64,000 bases of DNA from Ophioderma brevispina (Eukaryota; Echinodermata; Ophiuroidea; Amphilepidida; Ophiodermatidae): contig JAMKCH010005439.1 of assembly GCA_023653785.1 (NCBI GenBank), positions 62,001 to 126,000 on the forward strand, read 5' to 3'. This document shows positions 33,303 to 45,849 of the stretch, piece after piece (positions within the stretch are counted from its first letter, which is position 1; every line of letters begins with the position of its first letter). Made by a program: the position numbers and the translations under genes. Below the pieces are notes generated by a model. That model did no database searches and was not told where the DNA came from. It worked only from the letters and a program-made list of their open reading frames with translations.

Positions 33303-35390
33303 GTTTCGAACTAAGACTATCTACCCTTACACGAATTCCCCAAAACAATTGGCCAATCTGAGCCCTGCCTCATGTATGACAGTAATTAAAGGAATGCAGC
33401 TGCAACAATATGACCTTTTGGTTATTCACAAAGTAACTTACACGTAATGAATTACACAACAAGAATTAGAATTGATTACTCGCTTTTTGGTGCCGAAAGA
33501 ATGTGACGGTTGGCATTTTAATAAGAGGTAAACGCTTTGTGGAGAATAGAAAAGAGAACGTTAGCATTTGCCTATATCACACACAAACTGGGTATATCGG
33601 TTATTGCACAGGAGTTTCTCCACAGAAAAAAAGTGTTAATCTAATAGATAAACTGCCTTTATTAATACTTTACGAAATACGTTTTAATAACTTATCTTGC
33701 GAAATTTAAGACACTCCCTCACTACTCCCCATTATTTGCCTAGTCAAATCTTAGAAAAAAAATAATTTTGTGGAGTGTTATGTACAAAAATCACTCAACG
33801 ATAGCGGGACATGAATTCTCTATCGCTTTCATCTCTTAAGGTGCATAAGAGAAATAAGAACTTGCAGATATGAAACTTAAAACGAAACTTTAAGTGCTAT
33901 CTGAACCCATTACAGAATAAAAACCAATAAGATTTCAGAAAGTGTCACTCAAACTCGTCTTAATATTATACTACAAAACTAAATAAATGTCAATAAAAAG
34001 GTCTCTCGCACAAGATCAAATGTTTTTACGGCTGATAAGGTTGCTTTGGTACGGCAATCAAATAATGCAACACAGGCGGGTATTATTCACAGAGAATTCG
34101 CACGTTAAAGAACACAGACGAGTACGAACATTGGTTTTTCTTATTAATTGACATGACTTACATTATTCATGGCGTCTCTTGTCTGGTTGGAAAAGGATAA
34201 TACTATTACAGGAAATTCATAATGAAGGAAAAAGCTGAGTTTTTTCTGCGAAACGATTAAATTGGTCAAACGTCTTCGCGTATTAAACTTACAACAGGTC
34301 AATCATTCTCTTACCCCAAAGGATTACAAGCTCCGCGTGTCTATTTATTAATGCAACCAATTCATTCATTGTGTCCTCACAAGTTTTCGTTTTCGCTTGG
34401 ACATGACCGACAAACTCCTATCATAGGTAAAATTTTTGCGCGCATTAGAAAACTTAACGCCTTGTCAGAATTTCTCAGGCACGCCGAGCCTCCACGCACT
34501 GTAATATGCAAATTAAAACGTGCTTAGGCGCACGCCTCTCGCCCCATTAACAAATCGCTTGATGTTGTTTCGAGAACTTGCCCGGGTGGCGACACATCAC
34601 CTGCGCTTAGCCCCCACTTTGCTGAGAAAACTCTGGTAGCGATTATACCTTAACACCGCGAACGGAAAGACCTGATCCTTTTTTTTATAACGACAACTTC
34701 TCAACTCGCGAACGGAAAGACCTGATCCTTTTTAATAACGAGAACTTCTCCACTTCCGGTTTCAACATCGCCACCAAAACAGTAGCCACCCGGTTACGGC
34801 AAGCTAAAAGGTCATAACTCTTGGTCACCACCGTTGCTTTTGAGAAAAGTGAGAAGGCAGCGCGTTACTTTCAGGGAGTGCAAACACGTTGCTTTCACTT
34901 ATGAACGCGTTGCCAACCGATAGAGGGCTTTCACCTCACTCATCATACCCTATAACAAAAGTGTTAGTTCCCCGAGTCATTCCTCATTCATAATCAATTT
35001 AATACCCGAACTCAAAAGTAGTTGTGTTATTCAAAGTGCAACCATCTTTTATATGCATACATATCCAACAGCAATGTCGTTCTTCTAATTTAGAAAGTCT
35101 CCAAATAATTGTAATGGCCTTTGCCATTCCCCTCAAGATGGCCCGCTAATTCCGAAGGTGGAAGACGTCTTTAGAAAAGTAAACAAAAGACAACACGTTG
35201 TTAAGCGTTTGATCAGGAATTAAAAAAAGCAACGCATTGCTAATGAAAGCAACGCACAATTACTGTCTGACAGTACCGTTTATTTTTTCACTTTTCTGAT
35301 TGTTAGATAAACAACAGCGTTGAAAGTCAACCCACGCGTTTCTGGTCATACGTTATGACCCTTTTTAGCTTCCATAAACCGATACCAGTA
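33303..35390. other. Unassigned sequence; less repetitive, with a 52-bp tandem duplication
   Basis: No coding gene was recognised. A direct repeat, CGCGAACGGAAAGACCTGAT onward, occupies about 34657-34708 and 34709-34756. The 34400-34950 part is richer in CpG than its surroundings and contains ATGCAAATTAAAACG at 34507. It could be regulatory, but no promoter can be defined. Confidence 0.45.
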
Positions 35391-35399
35391 GCTGTAGTT

Positions 35400-35545
35400 G
35401 AACGGGCACATGTGGTCCAGTGCAGTAGATACAACGACCGGCCTCATGAACTAAACGGCATTGGTTTGAGTCCCGCTGAAGCCAATTGTTGTGAACTTGT
35501 GCAAGGCACTTTAAAGTACTACTTTCCAATAGAGGGAATTTCTCA
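35400..35545 (+). mobile_element. tRNA-derived SINE, diverged
   Basis: GGGCACATGTGGTCCAGTGC, AGTAGATACAACGAC (A-box region), GGCCTCATGAAC (anticodon arm) and GGTTTGAGTCCCGCT (B box) make a tRNA-like head at 35405-35475. GAACTTGTGCAAGGCACTTT follows, as in the SINE at 32060. It abuts dispersed family B. Confidence 0.7.
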
Positions 35546-35547
35546 AC

Positions 35548-35980
35548 AGCATAGCCCATTAAGTGACCAATGGGATTCACATTTGATTTTGACACTTTGA
35601 CACAACCGTAACCACGGTTACCAGCCACAAAACTTGTAAATTGTAATCGTATGTGACCTTTAATGACCCCAAAGTGACCTCTACTTACCAAATATTCAAA
35701 TATTTAGGTCATTTTAGCACTCTCCTTGTCTCAAGCTTGAATTTTTGATACCAAATATATGATTAGTGAAACGTAATTATTTTACCATTACTACGAATAT
35801 GTATAAAAAAGGGGCGTGGCCTATGACGTCCATTATTGTGGTTTGAATTTTTTGGGCCACCCCTTCTGAAATTGGCTTAACATACCCCAAGGAAGGTTGT
35901 GCCAAGTTTTCATGCATTTTGTCCAGAAGGGCACGATCTTGGTGAAATTTGATTTATCACTTCACTATATGGTTGAAGTG
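35548..35980 (+). repeat. Dispersed repeat family B, copy 1
   Basis: Co-linear with 62645-63098 over about 430 bp. Shared landmarks are GTGACCAATGGGAT, ATATTCAAATATTTAG, AAAAAGGGGCGTGGC, GTCCATTATTGTGG, GGGCCACCCCTTCTG and CACGATCTTGGTGAAATTT. No TIR or poly(A) was seen, and no lasting reading frame. Confidence 0.85.
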
Positions 35981-38926
35981 TAATCAAAATGCTTTATCTA
36001 ATCATTCCCATAATCATATGTCACGGGAACTAACAGGATATTTAAAAAATTATACTAAAATAACATCTCCTTTATTTACCTCAAACCATGGATCAAAGTT
36101 AGCTTACCGAAAAGGGTCGATTTTCCTGTGCTGTTGTTCTTTCGTTTAAAAGTCACTTGTATCCTCAATTATTGTGACCCAACTATTAAATAAATAACTA
36201 TCGGTTCTAACAACCGTGGAGTTCTTACCAGCAGATGTCTTTTAGCTGGAAAATGAATAAGTCTTTTCGTGGCAGTGCGTCAATCACCTCCTGATTAGTC
36301 CAGGAACTTTATGTCCTGCGGTAGCCAAAAAGGAAATAAATAATTCATAGCTGTGTTTCTTTTTTGGGATAGTCTCCCAATGTCCACAAGTAAGGGTATG
36401 AAGAATAAGGGGATGAAGTTTTATATACAGGGTAAAAATAAAATAATTCAATTGAGTTAAATCATAGACTATTGTATTCTCTAGCCAACCCGAATAAGAA
36501 AATGTATAGTTTTGTGGAACTTTTGAATTTTAGTTTATGCATGAGGCAAAATGTGCAAGTCCATCATGGTAAAATTGTCAAAACAGTACCATTTTATTAC
36601 CCCTTAACTCGTAAATGTTGCTGGTGCTATTACGCCCAAAAGCTCATTCACACTTAGTACATCTTCGAAATATTGGACTTATAGGGCAGTGACCTCATAG
36701 ACCCAGTAGAAACCGCCCATAACGAGCTCTTTAACTATTCCAGGAAAAGACTGAAACATTTAATTCACTTTGTGAGGCATCGGTATTAAGCCTTACAACC
36801 CCCGGTGCCATGCATTATTTACATCTACACTTACCCGACTCTTTGCTACTCTAGCCAGATCCCGCTTCAGCGGTTCCATTGGTTTTAACCGCAGTAACGT
36901 AACAGTTGAACCATTGCTGAAAGCTAGCGCGACATTCAGCAAATCTGACGGCGCTGCTCTAGATTTGTAGCCACAATGTTTTGCCCGAGGCGTTATTCAA
37001 TGAAACTGCAACCCGATATAAGCTAAATCTTGCCCACACAGGCTTGCCAACGGGAGGTCAGTAATTGGGCCAATCTTTACCACCGATAAAGTCCCTGGTG
37101 TGTGAGGCCTTGAAATTGCCTATAATCCCATAAATTGCAGATATTGCAAACTAAAGCCCTTTTCTTATTCCTTATGACACAACGTCGGTATACATTTGCA
37201 CGCAAATTGGCACATTTTAGAATATGATCCTGTACAAACTTTGCCCCTTATTTCGAAAAAAAAAAAGCACCTGGGGTTTTTTTGGGGCGGTGCTATGTTG
37301 CTCCGTACAGCATCTTCATCAGGAAACTATCCTGAAAATAAGCTTTTACCTATTTATTTCGGCATGGGTATTTTTCTATATATCATAGACTAGTTGTGAA
37401 ACTTCCCCGCCTGGCTAAGCTTGAGTCAGGTTGATGGAAAGTAAAACTTAAGTTCCATCGAGTGGCCCTTGAAGAGTCCTAAACAATGACCAGTGAATGA
37501 GAGTACTCATCCGGTGTAATCTGGTTTCAAAATCGAACCATTCTCCGTTTCTCGTAGCTCTTTAGGTATGTAAATGTTTTAATCTCTTAGTTCCACGTTG
37601 CAATTAATTTGGCATTACGATAGGTAAATGTCACTGAGACTCACTCTCATTTGGATGATGACACAAATTTTATGCTACATCTCGGATTTGATTGACAGAG
37701 TGACAAATAAAATCTTACAAAAAAAGACGGAAAAAACAAAAACAAACAAACAAACACAGGCAGTGCGATTGTGATATGGCAACACAGGCGTGTTATGAGA
37801 CGGGTATATTGAGAAATATGTAAATGTATTGATCAGCAATGGTTGTTAGGGAATTCAATCAATGGTTACACATAGATCATAATTAGTGAAAGTTGGCCTC
37901 TGAAACATGTAATAATTTAAGTAAAACTGCCAAATGTGCTGATACTATTAACACGCTTTCGCCGTCTATTCATATCAAATAAATATATAGTTGTTTTTAA
38001 ATTTCTTTGAACCTCTTCACTATTCATACGGATACTATATTTCTAAATGTCAAGTCTAGGATGTGTAACGTGTTGCATTGAAACACACACACACACACAC
38101 CTATGATATTCACGCTAAGAGGAAAAAAACCATATATAATGGTGTTCAGTTGGGGTTAGCAGGACTCATGTGAAGTGCATCAACGTGACAACTAGAGAAG
38201 GATTTGCCGCCCTGCTTGTGAAACCTGACATCCGCTCGTATTAATCAACTTCAAATGCAGCTAGCGGTTGTTTCTTGATCCGGTGCAGTGTCATGTTGGT
38301 TTTAATACTATAAACATAATGTACGGTGACTTTACTGTCACACTGTAAAAGTTTAAATAACATATTCAATAGAAAGCGCCTATACTCAATGCATAAACCT
38401 TCAGCGTCGATCGAGACTACGTTGTAATGACAAACGTCTCTGCATCGCATGAAAAGCATATCGTGCAAGTACAACATATTCGTTTTTCTGCATGTTCACG
38501 ATTTTGCAAAAAAGGAAACTTTTGTGTTTCAATAAGTAGTCTTTTACTTGAAAACATTTATGAATGTATGAACTCAAAATGAACGTATACCATTGCTTGC
38601 AACATTTGAACGATTTATCTTCCACTAACTAAAAATGATTAATTAGTAGGGATAGTTAAACCGACGAGGTGGGCTATTGGCACATCCTGTCGCGACGAAT
38701 ACAAAGACTGGTTGAGTCCAATAAGGTCTTATCTTCTTTATTGATATTATTCAACGGGGTATATGCCAAACACGTGTTCGAAAAAGCGTACAAATAATCA
38801 AACACGGCACTACAGGACAGGCTTTTAAAAGCATTTCATTGGCAAAACTCATTATTGTCCACTATCCTAAAGAAACAATGTACATGCCGATTTACCTGGT
38901 GAGCGCATCAATCTACACAGAATTTA
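35981..38926. other. Unassigned sequence with a (CA)n microsatellite
   Basis: A (CA)n tract lies at 38084-38101. The stretch 36830-37080 is less AT-rich but has no open frame of note. No repeat or RNA gene was recognised. Confidence 0.45.
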
Positions 38927-39695
38927 AACACTTAAGTGACCAAGGGATTTTCACTTCCGTTGGTGCCCCGGGGGGGGGGGGGGGGCCCAAAAAAAAAAAA
39001 AAAAAAAAAAGGAATTTTTTGCACGAAATTTATATACATGTGAAGGGTCATAAGACAACCCAAAATCAGCTAATTCGAGCTGCAAATTAGGAGCAAAACA
39101 TTGTTTTCAAAACATGCGAAAATTGGACAAAAAGACGGAAATTTCAAATGAGCCTTGCGCTTACATCTAACATTTGGAAAACTTATTTTATGTTGATATA
39201 TATTCTAGAAGACACAAATTACATATATTTAACACAAAACCTGCAGTTTTAGGGATCCTGTATTTTTAACAGGTGTTGCAAAATGCACGTCATATTCCCA
39301 TAGAGTTTGCACAGTAACAGTTTAGCATTGTTCAACGACGAAATCGTTTGTTTTCAGCACATAAAGGGTTAATTACTTTTAATGTTACTAATAATTGTTT
39401 AGTTACATGTATGTGTGAACATATATCAGCAAAAAAATAGCTTTGGTTCTTTGATAATTAAAAATATTCTCAGATGACTTCCGTTAGTGCCCAAGGGGGG
39501 AGGTTCCATGGGACCCCACTAATTAACTCATTAACGGCCTGGCCGATTTTAATTTTTTTGGTATGAAAAGAAGCGCATTTAAAAGACAGGCAATTAACAA
39601 AAAAAAATCGGCGCAAAAATCCCACGCGTAAAGCGGCCAGCGCGAAAAAAAATATGGGGGTCCATAGGAACCTCCCCCCTGGTCACTTAAGTGTT
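38927..39695 (+). mobile_element. Poly-G TIR element, copy 5
   Basis: Both ends are intact: AACACTTAAGTGACCAAGG and CTGGTCACTTAAGTGTT. The 5' G tract at about 38970 passes straight into an A tract of about 20, replacing the usual CATGGGACC segment. The internal block CTTCCGTTAGTGCCCAAGG with CATGGGACC lies at 39479-39515. AAAGCGGCCAGCGCG precedes the 3' end. Confidence 0.82.
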
Positions 39696-39702
39696 AAAAA
39701 GA

Positions 39703-39823
39703 CCCTAAAAGCGCCCCAGCTTCAGGTCTTTATTAATGTTATTATTATTAATGTTAATACTATTTATGTATGAATATTTTTCATTAATGTTTATTAAAGA
39801 CCTGAAAATTGGGGCGCTTTTCG
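39703..39823. repeat. 120-bp inverted repeat (hairpin-forming)
   Basis: Arms AAAAGCGCCCCA and TTCAGGTCTTTA (39707-39733) are mirrored by TAAAGACCTGAA and TGGGGCGCTTTT (39795-39820), around an AT-rich loop. It begins eight bases past poly-G copy 5. It may be a tiny MITE. Confidence 0.75.
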
Positions 39824-40167
39824 AATATTTTTTTGACATTCTGTATATACTCATTATACTCTATAAAATATTTATTGATGGTAGAATGTATTAGATAGCT
39901 TTTTTCAATAATATTTCGTTTAGTTTCGGTTGATTATTTAAGTTTAATTTCTGCACCTGATACCCACACAAAAGTGGCACCTGGGCAAAGAAGGTATTTA
40001 ACACCAGTAAGTAGGTCTCACTTAAGTCTCGTTATAATTTAGACTAGGGAAACAAGCCACTCCTTGGCAAGCTATGTGCAAAATCGATCTTGGTTAGATG
40101 AAGGTTTATGACACATTTTAAACCCCAAAAAACTATATTATCCTATCCACGTGATTCATTGCGATAC

Positions 40168-40312
40168 CAGGAGCGGATCTAGGGATGGTGGCGCGCGCCT
40201 CCCGGGAATTCTGCAAAATCTTGCAAAATCAGCCCCATTTTGGACCAAGTTTAAGCCTTCAGCCCCCCGGTAACTTTGACTCCTCGTTTTTCAAAATCCT
40301 TGGATCCGCCCC
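40168..40312. mobile_element. hAT-like MITE, about 145 bp, TSD TGCGATAC
   Basis: The left end CAGGAGCGGATCTAGG is mirrored by CCTTGGATCCGCCCC(TG). The 8-bp TGCGATAC stands on both sides (40160-40167 and 40313-40320), as hAT elements leave. The interior is non-coding. Confidence 0.82.
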
Positions 40313-40320
40313 TGCGATAC

Positions 40321-42128
40321 TCACATATAATATCTCTAGGCAAGCGCCAGGAACTATATAAAGGGCCAACTACTTTTAATCCAATAATCCATCATCCGAA
40401 TTATGTATAAGGACATCATTACGACAATGCCAACTTACAAAAAAAGGTTCATTCACCCGATTGTACGTGTTATATGGATAAACGTCTTTCAACCTTAAAT
40501 AGGTAGGATTTGCATTTATTTTTTTCATGTTCTCTCCTTAACATTTCACAATATCAACAATATACATTTTTATTCATTTATTAATTCCGGAAACCAGGTA
40601 AGGTTTTAACACATTACAATAAATCTTTTCATTTTCTTTGATTTTTCTTGTAATAGCGTTTGAATTTCAAGTTGACGAACCTAGATATGACAGTGTGCTC
40701 GTAGCCTACCGTATCTTAAGTCGAGATAGAGTAAACGTTTTAGCCGAGTGATTTAGAAAAGTAGACTCCTTTGAAACTCCTCAATTACCTTGAATGAGCT
40801 TGAAAAAGCGTTTTAACTTGCAATCGGCTTTTAGCTGAGTTGGAACATTTTGATTTTCCCCCTTTTTTTTCTACAGAGGTAAAACTTTTATTCACAAATC
40901 ACATATGCATTGACATGAAACAACTTAACAGCACAGATGGAAATAACTATCCTTTTATACTCCTAAAGAATCCCAATTTTTATGAGATTTGGTTAGTGTG
41001 TCCCCCCCCCAAAAAAAAACCGCAGCACTTGGTGGCAGGCGACATAAGTTTTGAACAAAAGCACGTGACTACCTATTCATTGTTGCAAGGTAAGATTAGA
41101 CTGTTAGCTAATATCTCTGAAAGTTCATCTAGCAGAGTTATAGTTTTTAAAAAAAAGATATGTCCTCAACAATCAAGTAGCCCGCAGAACCCATTTTACA
41201 AAAATGAGGAGCTGGTAACCACTCAAGACTGGCAATGAAGAACAGATGGCGAATACAATATGATTGCCCAAGAACATTGACTTACCCAAATTTCTTGCAG
41301 AACAACATTACATGGGTCAAATTACTGCATTTCAGTAATTATTAACTGATTTTATGGTGATAAAAACATGTTCCAAGACCACATAGCAATAATATGACTA
41401 AGCATGACAAAACTCCACATTAATAAAATGAGAAATGCGTTGGGCTTCACCTTTCTTGTTACTGAAAAAATGTACATTCCCAAATTATGAAAGTAAAAAC
41501 TATGTTTTCAAACAAAATCAAGAACAATATCAGTATATTCATTCGGTCAATTAAATTTTGTGGTTTTTTAAGATACACTTTTGTGTGCCGTCACAAATGA
41601 TGATGAATGATTATCTTTAATCCAAATGGCGTTTAATCTTGGACAAATACGGAAGAGTTGTGATAATACATTCCTAATTTGATCTTTAAGGTGTTATGTT
41701 AAAGCATGTTGTTTAGCTTTATTACCTGGAACCTCATATGTTTATTCTGTTGCAGTAGCTGTCTATAAAAAAGGGAATGGTGGTTGGACTTAGAGATCAT
41801 ATTGGTGGTTCTAGGCGCAAAACGTACAGTGCCTTATTTGTAGGTAATAGCGCCTCAATTTGATAGATTAAATGAAGGTCGCAGGTTACTTGATTTCTGG
41901 GGTCATATCGTAAAAATATTGACTGCTATCATTTATGAACTTTTTCAGGGGATATTAGTAACAGTCCCATCGTACCTTAACAAAGAGGGACAATTTTGTT
42001 AGAGGGGACGGTGATATACCTCAAACCATGAAGTTTAGTATCCATTGTACAATTGTACTATGAATCATATGGGATGCCATGGTATTCCTCTTATTCAATA
42101 AACCTATTTAATAACAGTTTTTACTAGA
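40321..42128. other. Unassigned sequence
   Basis: The 132-codon frame at 40840-41238 has no recognisable domain and crosses C and A tracts. No repeat was identified. Confidence 0.45.
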
Positions 42129-42293
42129 AGATGATGAAGATGATTGAAGATGAGATGAAGATGATGATGAAGATGATGATGCAGATGATGATGAAGATGA
42201 TGATGATGAGATGATGATGATGATGCTGTGATGATGAAGATGAAGATGGAGATGAAGCTGATGATGATGATGTGATGATGATGATGATGGATT
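42129..42293. repeat. (GAT)n trinucleotide microsatellite
   Basis: About 165 bp of GATGAAGAT/GATGAT units, imperfect. Confidence 0.95.
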
Positions 42294-42751
42294 TCAATGT
42301 TTTTAAGCCAAATTTGCAGCACATATTATCCGAATCTCAAAGCAATTTAAATCTGACACATCAAATTGATCCTGTCAATTTTTCTTAATGACCCCTGGAG
42401 TAACCTTGAACTCCAAGGCTAGTGGGCTTAAAATAGGGTTTGACAAAGTCCCATGAATGTTATGGAATTATCAATGCCTACAGTACTTGGGTGGTGCACT
42501 TCACAATTTTATCCGGAAGCGCAAACTGCAATTTCGGGAATAAGCTTCATTTAGTCTATGAAACAATAAGCAAAACCAGAAGATGCTAGACCCAATGAAT
42601 AGGATGCTTAAACAGAGGAATTGGAAAGAGGTTAACTTGGCCAGACCCGTCTTCCAGATCAGCACACGCTTTGAATATAATAAAACAAAAACTTCAGCCG
42701 CGTGTATTGAATTCTTCGAATACTTGGGGGTTGGTACATTTTGTTGACCCA

Positions 42752-42858
42752 CTTTTGTCTGCTCCCAGTTGAATTCGAGACCTGGCGAGAATAAAGTACA
42801 GGTTACATGACATTTATTCCGTAAAGGATGCCTGAATTTGACTGGGAGCAGGCAAAGG
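42752..42858. repeat. 107-nt stem-loop, possible miRNA-like hairpin or tiny MITE
   Basis: The arm TTTGTCTGCTCCCAGTTGAA then TTCG (42754-42777) pairs with CTGAATTTGACTGGGAGCAG then GCAAA (42831-42856). This gives about 24 continuous pairs, a few of them G:U. An inner pairing GAATAAA/TTTATTC follows an internal loop. Confidence 0.6.
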
Positions 42859-44214
42859 GTGTTGCCAGTCAATGCTACCAACCCAATACTTGGATTATCT
42901 GGATGGTAAATGAAAACTCCATTCAACATAATTAATCAAGACATAGTAAAAGTACTCTATGCAATGTAACCAAAAGGGTGGTTATCCTCTTTTGGAAACG
43001 GCTCTATTTCAATACAAAGAGTGATTTCTTTTGTTAGTTCAAAGTTTTCTCCCCAGAACTTAATCCCTTTCTCTTATGGTTTGTTTTATTCACCAGCCTA
43101 TAAATATTATTTGAATTAAGCATAGAAGCATGCACAAAGCTGTCCCAGAACGTAACTATGAAACAATGTTTCATGCATTATTACTTTATCAAAAGCAACT
43201 TTAAGTCTCGTTACTTCTTTCTCACCATCTTCGAGTGATTGAGGTATTCATTTTGTGGCGTTAACCACATATAAGGACCTTGTCATAGTCGTTCAAATCG
43301 CCTCAAATATGGACCTGTTTCCACTGACTATAGATCAAGCATTTTGTGATGAGCGGTAGATTACCATTGCGTATATAGTGTTAGTCCCCATACATGTAGA
43401 ATATAGTATTATTTGTACTACTCTCCCTACCAAGAAATGGCATGGAGTTACTGGGAAATTCATCGAGTAGTGGACATGTGAGAAATGAAGTGGTTGGCGG
43501 TCGGTTGGTGTATGAAATACTGCATTCTGCTCTAGTAAAAACACTCCCTGTTACCACTATACCACGCGCTTATTTCATTGGGTCATCAAAATAGCGTTTG
43601 TTTAAAATTTAAAAAACAACATCTAAAAGAATATGAGGAAATTTGTTTAGAATTGCTGGGTGAGCCATGGTCATACTTAATTAAAAAGTTTTGTTCTACT
43701 TAAAAACTCCTAATGGAAACTTGAATATGTAAAAGCCCTTTCAATAATAAAAATAAGTGCTTAAAATGCTATTGAATTCGGATATCTCAACTGCCGTGTA
43801 TTTACAGGCTTCAATAGCTACTTAAATGATAAGAAGTCTGCGGTATGTTAGTTACACTCACATGACATGAACATAAGAAGAATTATCGGATTACAAAACA
43901 CCTTGACCATTAAAGTTTGTTGCTGAATAAAAATGATTTGCGTAGGAAGAGGGACCTGATAATCAACGGATTAAATTGCCAAAATGATGTTCACATTGAT
44001 CCATGTCATTATATTTATAAATTAAATGTAATTTTATTAAAAATATCTTGTTTAAAAAGTTGCATCGGAAGGATTACCCGCTCTCCTAACCGTAAATCGC
44101 GATCAATTTAGCTTAGTAATAAACAAACTTTCACTTCACGAGCTTATTACACTTCGGGAGTAAGGATTATAGAATGATTAGTGATTACTCGAACTGGAAG
44201 ATATTGATCCCCTG
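42859..44214. other. Unassigned sequence
   Basis: No feature recognised. Confidence 0.45.
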
Positions 44215-45130
44215 CTCACATAAAGACAGTAGACGGGTTAACCTCAGTCCCAAGCACATTTATGTGCACTTTTACCTAAAGCATGAAACTTGGCACTGCC
44301 TAGATATTGAGCCCCTGAACAATTCTGATAAGTGCCAAAACTGTAGCGCCCCCTATGGGTCTAGTAGCGCCCTCTCTATTTACCCAATTATGAAATAGTC
44401 CTTTTAAGAACCTTAAAATAACCGTAACTCCAATATTTTTGACCACATAAGGTCCAGTACAAGCATCTACAATGATGCCACTGTTCAAAAAGATTCATGT
44501 TAGATCATATCAATATGGCTCCGTCTTAGATATAAAAAATGGCCGCCCTGAAAGCTACATTAAGCCTTTAAACTTGCGTTAGTATGATGAAAAAATGACT
44601 TAATTCAAGGACAAACCCCACAATGGTAATGCTGTGGAGTTCAGAAAGCACGCTGATAACATTGCAGCAGTAACAGCTAGCAGTAATCATGAATTTCAAG
44701 ATGACAGCTGATTTCAAAAATGGCCGCGATGACACTATATTTGAACATTAAGCCAATGAAAGCGTACCTTTGTTGATGGTCAATTGGGAATCATTTCTCC
44801 AGCTATTGGTTGAAAATACGGTCAGTAAGTTTCTAGTGCTCTAGCATATCTGGTCGTTGATTTATGCAATTTGAGTCAATACACTGCCCATTAGATTCCA
44901 AAATGGTTGTCACAATTATCACTAATTATCAATAGCGGTACTCCACTGATCAATGATGACAAACTTACGGACAAGCCACACATTCAATGTTAAAGAGTTT
45001 AGAAAGAAACACACCAAACTGATGAACATTGTAGCAGCCAATTAGCAGCAATCTTGAATATCATGATTGCGGTGATTCAAAATGGCTGCAATTGACTATA
45101 TTTGAAAATATATCTGCCAGACCCACATTT
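44215..45130. repeat. Family B relative followed by a ~360-bp tandem dimer
   Basis: AAAGCATGAAACTTGGCACT near 44279 resembles AAAAGCATGAAACTTAGCAC near 57492. From 44530, TTCAAAAATGGCCGCGATGA (44713) recurs as TTCAAAATGGCTGCAATTGA (45073). Matching GGACAA and ACATTG..GCAGC segments are spaced by the same ~360 bp. Both parts are diverged. Confidence 0.6.
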
Positions 45131-45849
45131 AGTTTGCTGACAAAAACTATTACTACTACTGAATAGAGTGCATTGAAGTCCAGCTATTCTGGATTTGCAT
45201 CCAGCGGTACATCCTCTGGAACAACCCAAGTTGGACCAGCTCACTCAAGCTTTTGTCACCTCAAGGATTGTGTCCATTGCGTAGTTGATTACACCTAGCT
45301 TCCAGTCCCCATTAATATTGATCAAGAGGAATAGGAGTAGACAAAATAAAGCAGAAGTAGCCCAAAGAAGCAATTCAGGACTTTGAATAAGGCTCCAGTG
45401 GCCAGTTAAAAATTAAACCTACAGTACTGAAGGATACAGCTGCCCTATGTAGACGTGTCAAACATGCCCTCAATTTAGATCATTGGGTATATCAATGACA
45501 ACATTTTTGGTTGAATTTGGTAATAAATGGTCTTTTGGCAAAGTTTTTCCAAATTTCTTCAATCGCAGAATGACAGCGGTGGAAACTAACATTGGCTTAA
45601 AAATTGTCTCATGCATCCATAGACCTTGGAATATAGCCATGATCTTCAGATTCTCAGAGGTACATTTATACCAAAAACCAAATTGAGGGCCCAATTCATG
45701 GCCTAACTCCAATTTACCAAATCATTGACAAATCTGCCCTAAAACAAATGTTGGGTAGTGAAGATCAAACGATACTATCATCTATGTCCGACCGCGGTCG
45801 GACGCACATGAGGAATTCCTCCAAAGCGTCTGTCAAGCATGAGTTTGTG
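45131..45849. other. Unassigned sequence
   Basis: No clear domain. It may include an eroded continuation of the neighbouring LINE on its 3' side. Confidence 0.4.

Noticed and set aside
34400..34950. CpG-richer stretch with an octamer motif as a promoter
   Set aside because: No TATA, initiator or downstream gene could be tied to it. The octamer also occurs in tandem repeats at 2.5 kb.
40840..41238. 132-codon plus-strand frame
   Set aside because: Crosses C and A homopolymers and shows no domain. Expected length by chance in 64 kb of AT-rich sequence cannot be excluded.
42104..42324. His- and Ser/Ile-rich frames
   Set aside because: Products of the (GAT)n microsatellite in different registers.
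42501..42929. 142-codon minus-strand frame
   Set aside because: No recognisable domain, no splice or start context, and it runs across a long hairpin.
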